A stretch of 64,000 nt of DNA from Periplaneta americana (taxonomy: Eukaryota; Arthropoda; Insecta; Blattodea; Blattidae): contig NC_091118.1 of NCBI RefSeq assembly GCF_040183065.1, positions 212,631,529 through 212,695,528 of the forward strand. The letters run 5' to 3'. This document shows positions 1-10,800 of this stretch, one piece after another (positions within the stretch are counted from its first letter, which is position 1; each line of letters starts with the position of its first letter). The notes under the pieces are model-generated. The model made no database searches and was not told the DNA's origin. It was given only the letters and a program-made list of their open reading frames with translations. Position numbers and translations under genes: made by a program.

Positions 1-482
1 TAAGCGAGGGTGTTGTACTATTGTACTTCATAGTACAGTAGTGAATCTGGGCCAATGTTGTTATGTATTTCGAGAAAATATAAACAGAAACAAATGAGAG
101 AAATAATGCTGGTGCAGTTAATTCATTGTTAGAGTGTCCTTTTTCGAGAAGAAATAATACTGAAAGAAAAGAAGTTTTAAATAAAGAGAGAGACTACCGA
201 GATACCTACGACATCGCTGATAATTTTTCTGACACATAATCTTAAAACGCGAGTTTCTATTGCATCCTGGTATGGGCAACATAAATGGTTAAGTGGTAAT
301 GTGATGCAAAATAAACTTCTCTTGACCTTGTTTGTTGCTGTCAAAGGAAAAAAATAAAAAGAAAAGAAAGAAAGAAAGGGGAATTTCAACACATAATATG
401 GGTTGCTTCATCACACTGAAACAATCACTGAAACTCAGAGCATAACAGCTTATTTGGTGAGTGAAATTGTTATTTTTCATTA

Positions 483-513
<31 letters not shown>

Positions 514-1600
514 TACAGTAATAATGATATTAGTAATATAATAACAATAATAATTAATATCATAAACATTTCCTATCGGAGGCACTTAAACTAGTTTCAT
601 CTGACCTCACTGAGAATTTCGATCATCGGCCGCTATTGCTGTGAGGTATGACAAAATACTCCTAAACTATCTACTGTTTTAACATGGATCAGAGAGCAAA
701 ATATGATCTGGAATAAGTGACTAATTTAATCCCCTTTGAAGCATCAGCAGTCGAAAAGCAGTTCCCAAGGTACAGTATTTACAACTGGCTCCATCCAGTT
801 CAGAAAGTAGAATGTGAGGAAATTTCTTCTTTAATTCCACCTCATCTACATACTGGATGATAAGCGATTCCAATAGCCTCACAAAAAAAAACATAAGTCT
901 TTTATTATCAGCATGCCTTTTTTTTCTCAGGAAATGCTCAGGCGACAGGACTTGTCTGCTTCTCTGTCACCAAGTATATATAGTCGTTCTGTTCAGTGAC
1001 AGAATGTAGCCGACACAGAGTAGATAGGAATCATGGGATATCTAGTAATGGATAGGCCTCTCTTTCCTTTGTAGAAAGGCAGTCACATGGTGTGAGTGGC
1101 ATTGAATGCAATTCGTGAAAACTGTCCGCAGGTACTGTATGTCCAGCAATGTTTCCTGCATTGTTGTCCATAATTGTCACATTCCAGCATGGTGGGACAA
1201 ACTCGAATGGACTATTCCACATGATGCCAAAGATTTTCCATAAGGTTCATTTTTGACAAAGGTTTACCTAGGAAAACAGTTTGTCAGATTTTATAACCGT
1301 GCATGAACTAATTTTAGCAAAACTAATAAAATCAGTTAAGAGTCAACTCTGCGTCATAAATTCAATAATCAGTCACGAATATTCAGAACGAGATCAAGTG
1401 CCTACTGTTGTGTATGCAACATTATTACTCTTCTTCACGAGGATTGGTTCGTCTTTTGTAAAAGAAATAAAGGTAATTTATACGATGTAATTCGGCTCCT
1501 ATTATTTATAAACGGATATTAGGCTTTTTCTATACCGGTTATGTGTTTTTACTGCTTTTATTACGCACGTTCATGATTTCTTTAAAAAACAACATTGAGG
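1..1600. other. Upstream non-coding DNA, no gene recognised
   Basis: AT-rich sequence upstream of TBC1D5. The only clear structure is an imperfect AAT-type microsatellite at about 485-560. Short open frames here have no recognisable domain, so I call nothing coding. Confidence 0.6.
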
Positions 1601-1616
1601 ACAATAAGCAATTCTC

Positions 1617-1673
1617 CCTAGCAACGGTTGTTTGAAAAAAAACAACATGGCACCTTAGCAACGAGTGACGTCA
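1617..1673 (+). promoter_or_regulatory. Probable TBC1D5 promoter: two RFX X-box half-sites and a palindromic CRE
   Basis: CCTAGCAAC at 1617-1625 and CCTTAGCAAC at 1653-1662 resemble X-box half-sites bound by RFX factors. A perfect cAMP response element, TGACGTCA, follows at 1666-1673, three bases after the second half-site. The order X-box then CRE resembles the X1-X2 arrangement of vertebrate RFX/CREB promoters. The cluster lies 139-195 bp upstream of the TBC1D5 start codon. The motifs are seen directly; promoter function is inferred from position. Confidence 0.5.
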
Positions 1674-1811
1674 TTAATGAAACGTGGTGGCAGTGTGATG
1701 GTGGATCAGCTGATTAGATAGGGATGCTGGCGATATCTGAAACTATTACATATTCTCAAATGAAGAAGATCCACATAACGTAATAATATCGTACTTTAGA
1801 AGTTTTTCAGT

Positions 1812-1842
1812 ATGCTAAATGAAGAAGAAGAAAATTCCCAAG
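1812..1842 (+). CDS. TBC1D5: TBC1D5 exon 1 (start codon)
   Basis: Encodes residues 1-10 ([10 protein letters not shown]) plus the first base of codon 11. The donor is AAG|GTTAAT. The ATG has A at -3, and an in-frame TAG lies 12 bp upstream, so no longer N-terminus is possible in this exon. It is the least certain exon because it is so short, but its phase matches exon 2 exactly. Confidence 0.7.
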
Positions 1843-4800
1843 GTTAATATAGTGCTGCAAGAATTTGAATTGAATAGGCTATTGGCCCCTACATTATAAG
1901 GTTATGACTATGTTGAGGTGCAAAGGCTAAAGTAGTGTTTATATATTTTATTTGTAGATCAATCAGTACGTAATGCAAATGAAGAAGAAGATATCACGGA
2001 AAGGAGTTCATTGTCTACACCAGAAGAAACGTCGTGTGATTCATCGGAAAAGAGTGCTTCAATTCAGAAATATGAGTAAGTAAACGTCACTGTGACACTT
2101 GAAACCTTGACATCTAGGCTTTAGAATTCATTTGATTACTTCCATCAAATGTTTCATGTGACGTTTATGTTAAATTGCAGAAACTTCAGCTTCGGTTTTG
2201 ATCCTTTAACAAATCAGTGATCCCAGAACAGTAATTAAAGACGTAGTTTATACCTTTGTACAAAACCACCCCCTTTTTACTACGTCGCTGTTACTCCTGC
2301 ACATCGTTAGTGTGTGGTGCTCTCAATAATGTTTTCTGTAAATATAAAAGTGGCCAACTCCAAGGTTTCAGAAGTACATATAAATTATATTTGACCTATG
2401 TAGTTAAGCCTAGTATTTCAGACCAGTACATACAAATAAGAAAAGGGGCTGAGAATCAATTGAAGTTGAACAACCATGTAAAATAATTTTAATAACACAT
2501 AATACAAGATTGAGCATCACACTTCTCCGAGAGGTATCGAAAGTCAGTTCACTATAAACTAACCGCTGGCATAGCTCGGTCGGTTAAAGCTCTTGCCTGC
2601 CGATCCGGAGTTGCGCTCGAGCTCGGGTTCGATTCCCGCTTGGGGTGATTACCTGGTTCGGTTTTTTCTGAGGTTTTTCCCCAGCCGTAAGGCAAATGTC
2701 AGGTAATCTATGGCGAATCCTCGGCCTCATCTTGCCAAATATCATATCGCTATCACCAGTTCCATCGACGCTAAATAACCTCGTAGTTGATACAGCGTCG
2801 TTAAATAACCAAGTAAAAAAAAACTATAAAGTAATCTTATCTTATAAAGATAAAAAGTTTCGGTGAATGTAGAATATCTAACGCCCACTGAACGAATATT
2901 TCACTTTCATCACTGCCAATGTTGCGCTATAATCTTATATGCAAGGTAGGCTATAACAAAAACCTAAACTAACCAAACCTAACCTGTCAAAGAAGCAACA
3001 AGTTATACTAAATATGTGTAAAATTGGCCTATGTCTCTATAGTGGGCGGGACATAAGTAACATTGACCAAAGTTTCTAAACATCATACAATGGAAGAGTT
3101 GAAACCAAAGATTTATAGATAAGTTATGAATTAATAGGCTATAGCATTGCATTCATGTTATTAATAGGAATTTCCGACGAGTGTTAATTATTTTCAGTCT
3201 TTCATTATCTCTGTAATATTATAATAGTCTATACAACCGGAAAACCATACCTCAACTTTCTTACAAAGATAGGCCTAATGGGATTATTACAATAATATAG
3301 GCCTAATGGGAGACTGGAAACGGCATTCAGTGGGAATTCCTGTTAGTGTACTAGTAAATCTCCAGGAAAGCTACACCCAAGGCACAATTTTCGTTAGCTT
3401 CATTGGAATCCATGAGATGTATATAGAAATAAACACGTGGTTTTAATTTGCAGCCGCAAATACTTTCAACATAAAAATCGTTTGATACTTACCTGTAAGT
3501 TACATACTAATGCACTCTTGTAGCCTTCTCCCCCCATATTACTAATATTACCAACACAACATGCGAGAGGTCCAGGGTGAATAGACTAGGGAAATGGTCA
3601 GTTTTCCTAATATTGCGTCTTGGACCTCTAGAGTGTTTTATTTGTATGTATATACATTATACACATTGGTTCTGTCGAGTTTGGCAGAACTGTAAAATAA
3701 AGTGAAAGCACTAATAATTAACTTAAACGTTTTTATGCACTGCATGAACGTCTAATACACAGTAAAAGCTGACTGTATGGTGTGTTGTTTTTGCTAGAGT
3801 CATCCTTAATCACTACTTTTTACAAGATGAAAATGAGAGATTTATTACATTATTCAGAGACGAACTAAACAGAAATAGCATTTGTTTGCAACAAGATTGC
3901 CCAAACTGCCAGAGACATTCTGTGGTTGTTGAGAAATCTTTTTCCTGAATGTTTAATTTCTCGGTTTGGCGATAACTGGCCGGCTCGATCCCCAGACCTT
4001 ACAGCTGCTGATTTTTTTCTGTGCGGATACCTCAAGGAAAGGGTGTTTCAAACCAGACTACGATGTGTCCCAGCCACTGGCTTGGCTCAGTGTCCCAGCC
4101 ACCGGCTTGGCTCAGTCGGTTAAGGCACTTGCCTGCTGGTCTGAAGTTGCGCTCAGGCATGGGTTCGATCCCTGCTTGGGTTGATTACCTGGTTGGGTTT
4201 TTTCCGAGTTTTTCCCCAACCGTAAAGTGAATGCCAGGTAATCTATGGCGAATCCTCGGCCTCATCTCGCCAAATACCATCTCGCTATCACCAATCTCAT
4301 CGACGCTAAATAACCTCGTAGTTGATACAGCGTCGTTAAATAACCAACTAAAAAAAGAACGATGGTCCAGGATCTGAAGAACAGGCTACAGGCAAATGTC
4401 CCAGGTTTATTGCAACGTGTCATGAACAACTTTTGGGTGAGATTGCAACAAACCATAACATCCCAAAGGGATCATTTTCAAAAAATAATACGTCAGTAAA
4501 CTGCATTGTTCCAGCCATATTCTATGTTATTTTGATATTTCTAACCCCTATGGTCACTTTAGAACAGCGTGCTGAAATCCGTCAGAATCAGCTCCCGAAC
4601 CCTTCTTCTTCTACGTCATGGCTAGGATCAGTTTTCTCTTGCCTTGTATTCTAATACTTTTCTTGTTAATCTGGTACTGTCCATTCAAGTTGTTCAAACC
4701 AGTACTATACAAAATATGTGAAGTAGCCTACCATCTCACCGGAAGTAATGCTTTAACGACAAATATATATCATATATCATATCATATCATATATCATATC

Positions 4801-7800
4801 ATATCATATCATATATCATATCATATCATATCATATATCATATCATATCATCACTTCGTTATAATGTCCATGTTTATAATGCCATGCTCCACACAAAGCA
4901 CTTCACTAGTCTCTTCCTTAGTTCCTTTTCCAGAGGTCCCCAGAAGATGCTCCCTTTTCTATTAAAAGCTCCCTTTGCCATTGCAATCCTCCTTTTGACT
5001 TCCTGGCAGCAGCTCATGTTACTGCTTATAGTACACCTCAAGTATTTGAAGCTGTCCACTTGGTCTACTGCCTCATTTAATATTCACACGTTTACCGTCT
5101 TTATTTTTCTTCCTATGACCATGGTCTTCGTCTTATTTGCATTTATCTTCATTCCATACTGTTCACAGCTGTCATTTAGCTTCAGTATCATATCACTTAG
5201 TATCATCTCCTCTTGTGTCAACGCCATATCATCAGCAATCTTACGCTTGCTATTATTTTTGCATATATTTTATATGGGACATCAAGGAGACTTATACTGC
5301 AATATTTATTGCAATCATTTTCATTTCTGTCCCTGTTTTTAGAAACAGAACTGCCGGACCCTGTATCATTAAATTAAGAAACGTCAGACATTTAACGACT
5401 TCTCTAATAGTTCCTCCTTGGCATTAAGCTTATGGGAGCTATTGTTATGCTTTGAGCATTACCCATCTTCATCATGAATAATTTCGAGGGAAAAATTGTT
5501 CCGGGGCCGGGTATCGAACCCGGGACCTTTGGTTAAACGTACCAATGCTCTACCAACTGAGCTACCCGGGAACTCTACCGACACCGATCCAATTTCTCCC
5601 TCTATATCCACAGACCTCAAAGTGGGCTGACAACCTTCAAGCAATCAACATTGAGTGCACACTAACTCTGTGTGACTTAAATTGTGGTTTTCTATTAACG
5701 AACAGTGACGTATATTAACTGAGCATTACCCTTCTTCATTAAGCTTTGCCTCTTTTTGCCGCGAAATGCACTCCAGAATTAAGTTCGAGGCTGTGTAGCC
5801 TACTCACCCCGCTGTGTTTGTGCAGGGAGGAGTGGGCCCAGCTGTACAGGCGGGATGACCCAGAGCTGGGGGAGCTGCGTCGCAGGGCTGTTCTGGGGAA
5901 CCTCCGAGCCTCCCGCTTCCGCAGTGTGTGCTGGCGTGCCCTCCTGGGAGTTCTGTCGCCTGACACATCCCAGTGGCTGACCCAGCTGCTGCAGCAGCGT
6001 CAGCACTATGCCAGAGTGCTCAAGGAGCTGTCCCTAGACCCGTGGGACAGGAGCCAGCCTGAAGACGATCCTTTGTCACAGAAGGCTGAGGTAAATGGTG
6101 TGACTTTTTAATTATCTTTCTTCTCTAGTAAATTTGGCAATAATTCCTTCCACTTTGGTGCAAATGATGTCACTCCTGGGTACAAACCGACTGGACCCAG
6201 ATCCGATTTCCAGCAGGAAAATGAATATCCATGATCTGAAATTTTCAATTTTCTGAACTACTCAAACTAGAGAACTGAAAATTTGTATAGTTATCATACT
6301 GCATATAAATAGTCCCTGTGCAAAGTTTGATCTAGTTTGGTTAAGAATTGTGTGGGTAATTATGTTGTTGTTTTCTAATGCCAGGCATTTGACGATAAAG
6401 TCATGTGGGTAATTATGTTGTTGTTTTCTAATGCCAGCCATTTGACGATAAAGTCATGTGGGTAATTATGTTGTTATTTTCTAATGCCAGGCATTTGATG
6501 ATAAAGTCATGTGGGTAATTATATTGTTGTTTTCTAATGCCAGGCGTTTGTCGATAAAGTCATGTGGGTAATTATGTTGTTGTTATTTTCTAATGCCAGG
6601 CATTTGACGATAAAGTCATGTGGGTAATTATGTTGTTATTTTCTAATGCCAGGCATTTGTCGATAAAGTCATGTGGGTAATTATGTTGTTATTTTCTAAT
6701 GCCAGGCACTTGACGATAAAGTCATGTGGGTAATTATGTTGTTATTTTCTAATGCCAGGCATTTGACGATAAAATCATGTGGGTAATTATGTTGTTATTT
6801 TCTAATGCCAGGCATTTGTCGATAAAGTCATGTGGGTAATTATGTTGTTATTTTCTAATGCCAGGCATTTGACGATAACGTCATGTGGGTAATTATGTTG
6901 TTATTTTCTAATGCCAGGTGTTTGACGATAAAGTCATGTGGGTAATTATGTTTGTTATTTTCTAATGCCAGGCACTTGACGATAAAGTCATGTGGGTAAT
7001 TATGTTGTTATTTTCTAATGCCAGGCATTTGACGATAAAGTCATGTGGGTAATTATGTTGTTATTTTCTAATGCCAGGCATTTGACGATAAAGTCATGTG
7101 GGTAATTATGTTGTTGTTTTCTAATGCCAGGCATTTGACGATAAAGTCATGTGGGTAATTATGTTGTTATTTTCTAATGCCAGGCATTTGACGATAAAGT
7201 AATGTGGGTAATTATGTTGTTGTTTTCTAATGCCAGGCATTTGACGATAAAGTCATGTGGGTAATTTATGTTGTTGTTTTCTAATGCCAGGCATTTGACG
7301 ATAAAGTCATGTGGGTAATTATGTTGTTGTTTTCTAATGCCAGGTGTTTGACGATAAAGTCATGTGAGTAATTATGTTGTTGTTTTCTAATGCCAGGCAT
7401 TTTGACGATAAAGTCATGTGGGTAATTATGTTGTTGTTTTCTAATGCCAGGCATTTGACGATAAAGTCATGTGGGTAATTATGTTGTTGTTTTCTAATGC
7501 CAGGCGTTTGACGATAAAGTCATGTGAGTAATTATGTTGTTGTTTTCTAATGCCAGGTGTTTGACGATAAAGTCATGTGAGTAATTATGTTGTTGTTTTC
7601 TAATGCCAGGCATTTGACGATAAAGTCATGTGGGTAATTATGTTGTTGTTTTCTAATGCCAGGCATTTGACGATAAAGTCATGTGGGTAATTATGTTGTT
7701 GTTTTCTAATGCCAGGCATTTGACGATAAAGTCATGTGGGTAATTATGTTGTTATTTTCTAATGCCAGGTGTTTGACGATAAAGTCATGTGGGTAATGAT

Positions 7801-10800
7801 GTTGTTATTTTCTAATGCCAGGCATTTGACGATAAAGTCATGTGGGTAATTATGTTGTTATTTTCTAATGCCAGGCATTTGACGATAAAGTCATGTGGGT
7901 AATTATGTTGTTGTTTTCTAATGCCAGGTGTTTGACGATAAAGTCATGTGGGTAATTATGTTGTTGTTTTCTAATGCCAGGTGTTTGACGATAAAGTCAT
8001 GTGGGTAATTATGTTGTTGTTTTCTAATGCCAGGTGTTTGACGATAAAGTCATGTGGGTAATTATGTTGTTGTTATTTTCTAATGCCAGGCATTTGATGA
8101 TAAAGTCATGTGGGTAATTATGTTGTTATTTTCTAATGCCAGGCATTTGACGATAAAGTCATGTGGGTAATTATGTTGTTGTTTTCTAATGCCAGGTGTT
8201 TGACGATAAAGTCATTTGGGTAATTATGTTACCTGTTATAACAATGCTGATAAAATATAAAAATCACATTTTCGAAGTTAATGTTGGTTTGAGAGAATTT
8301 TGTTGTTAAGAAGTGGTGGTAGAGTAATAAAAGTATTTTTTTTTTTTGTGTGTTTATTTGATTTTTGTGATTTTACTTGTTTTGTGGTAGACATGGTTTG
8401 TGCTACAGTTGTCTTTGGATGATTATGCTTCTTCTCGGTCTATTTTTCGATGTCCAATGGATATCAGTTTTAACGTCAGATTTGTGAATATGTAATTAAT
8501 AAAGAGTCGATGGTTTTGGGATTTTCAAAGGGACCATCACTGAACTTCGATAATTTTCTGTGAAGACACGGCTTATTGTCCGATAAATATATATGTGAAA
8601 TATTGAAGGATTTCGATCATTGCTTACTGTCCGATAGATGTGTATGTACAAATTGTGGAACTATGGAAGAAACGAGTTTTCGAGGGTCAGGGTCGAGGGT
8701 TAGTGACAGATTAGGTTTAGTTTGTTCAGGCTTTTTGGTATGCATTTCAAGTACGTTTTTGGTAGTTAAGTAGATACAGCAGATAGAAAGCGTGTTTCTG
8801 TAAGCTTGAAGGTTAGTGACAGGTTAGGTTTGGTTTATTGAGGCTTTTATTAGTAGCCTGTACATACGGTTTTTGGTAGATAGGTACCGTAGTACACAAA
8901 TTACAGGTATAATTGTGCTACGTTAATGAAAATTGCCGAAACAATTACAAGTAAAAATTAAAATATGAGCTATAAACTTCTAAAGGAAGTCTTGACATTA
9001 ACATAAGAAGAATAACATTTTTAGTAGAGAAAAAGATACTTAGGATTTTTCCTAAGCCGAGAAAAATGAGTTTAAAAGTTTGGAACTGTATAGATGAAAG
9101 TGAACACATGCAATTTCTTCCAACTCTAACAGATGATTGGACAGCTCTATGGGGATGGAAATTTATGGAGAGCTATTTTAGACCTTAAGCAAGAGTGACT
9201 ATAACGCCAAGGAACATGAGAGGCAATTTACTGATAAGTACGAATGCTCTACTGTTACCAACTACTACTACTACTGCTGCTGATGATAATAATAATAATA
9301 ATAATAATAATATGTTGTTGGTGGTGTTGTTTTCTAATGCCATGCGTTTGACAATAAAGTCATTTGACCTCTTGCACTCCAATATTTTTCAAAGATATTA
9401 TCATGGCCAGCCACTGAAGCACAGATTTTGAGGTGTTCCGAATCCATTTCTTGGTTTGAGTTGCGCAATGGGCAGTTAGGGGACTGATATTTTCCAATTC
9501 TATGCAGGTGTTTGGCCAAACAATCATGGCCTATTGCCAATCTAAATGCAGCTACAGACGATTTTCATGGTAAATCGGGAATTAACTGTGGATTATGATG
9601 CAGAGAGTTCCATTTTTTCCCTTAAGATTGTATTATCAAATTTTGTTTGTTGAGGGAGATGCATTGTCACCTCTACTTTTTAACTTTGCTCTAGAATATG
9701 CCATTAGGAAAGTTCAGGATAACACAGAGGGTTTGGAATTGAACGGGTTACATCAGCTTCAGTGTCTATGCGGATGACGTGAATATGTTAGGAGAAAATC
9801 CACAAACAATTAGGGAAAACACGGAAATTCTACTTGAAGCAAGTAAAGCGATAGGATTGGAAGTAAATCCCGAAAAGACTAAGTATATGATTGTGTCTAG
9901 TGATCACAATATTGTACGAAATGGAAATATAAAAATTGGAGATTTATCCTTCGAAGAGGTGGAAAAATTCAAATATCTTGGAGCAACAGTAACAAATATA
10001 AATGACACTCAGGAGGAAATTAAACGCAGAATAAATATGGGAAATGCCTGTTATTATTCGGTTGACAAACTTTTGTCATCTAGTCTGCTGTCAAAAAATC
10101 TGAAAGTTAGAATTTATAAAACAGTTATATTACCGGTTGTTCTGTATGGTTGTGAAACTTGGACTCTCACTTTGAGAGAGGAACATAGGTTAAGGGTGTT
10201 TGAGAGTAAGGTGCTTAGGAAAATATTTGGGGCTAAGAGGGATGAAGTTACAGGAGAATGGAGAAAGTTACACAACACAGAACTGCATGCATTGTATTCT
10301 TCACCTGACATAATTAGGAATATTAAATTAAGACGTTTGAGATGGGCAGGGCATGTAGCATGTATGGGCGAATCCAGAAATGCATATAGAGTGTTAGTTG
10401 GGAGGCCGACGGGAAAAAGACCTTTGGGGAGGCCGAGACGTAGATGGGAGGATAATATTAAAATGGATTTGAGGGAGGTGGAATATGATGATAGAGACTG
10501 GATTAATCTTGCTCAGGATAGGGACCAATGGCGGGCTTATGTGAGGGCGGCAGTGAACCTCCGGGTTCCTTAAAAGCCAATAAGTAAGTAAGTAAGAGGT
10601 CTAAGTATGTAGATTTAATATATTAATGTTGTCGTCATTGCTTCCAGAGCATCTGGCATCAGTACTTCTGTGACAAGGAGCTGAGAGCAGTTATCAGGCA
10701 GGACGTGGTTCGGACCTTCCCAGGGGTGGACTTCTTCAGGAAAAACATGATACAAGATGCGATGGTCAACATCTTGTTCTGCTATGCTCGAGAAAACCCC

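Noticed and set aside
177-585. Two overlapping minus-strand open frames rich in Leu, Phe and Ile
   Set aside because: They read through a TAA/AAT microsatellite and an A-rich tract; composition alone explains them.
3480-3500. ATACTTACCTG resembling the 5' end of U1 snRNA (also at 57895)
   Set aside because: No following U1 stem-loops or Sm site in the right place. The motif is simply the complement of a splice-donor consensus, inside a repeat present twice.
8576-8773. 65-residue plus-strand frame
   Set aside because: No domain, no splice signals, and it covers a short internal duplication (8698/8811).
9195-9431. Plus-strand frame with poly-Asn
   Set aside because: It is an AAT microsatellite read in frame plus the antisense strand of a LINE.
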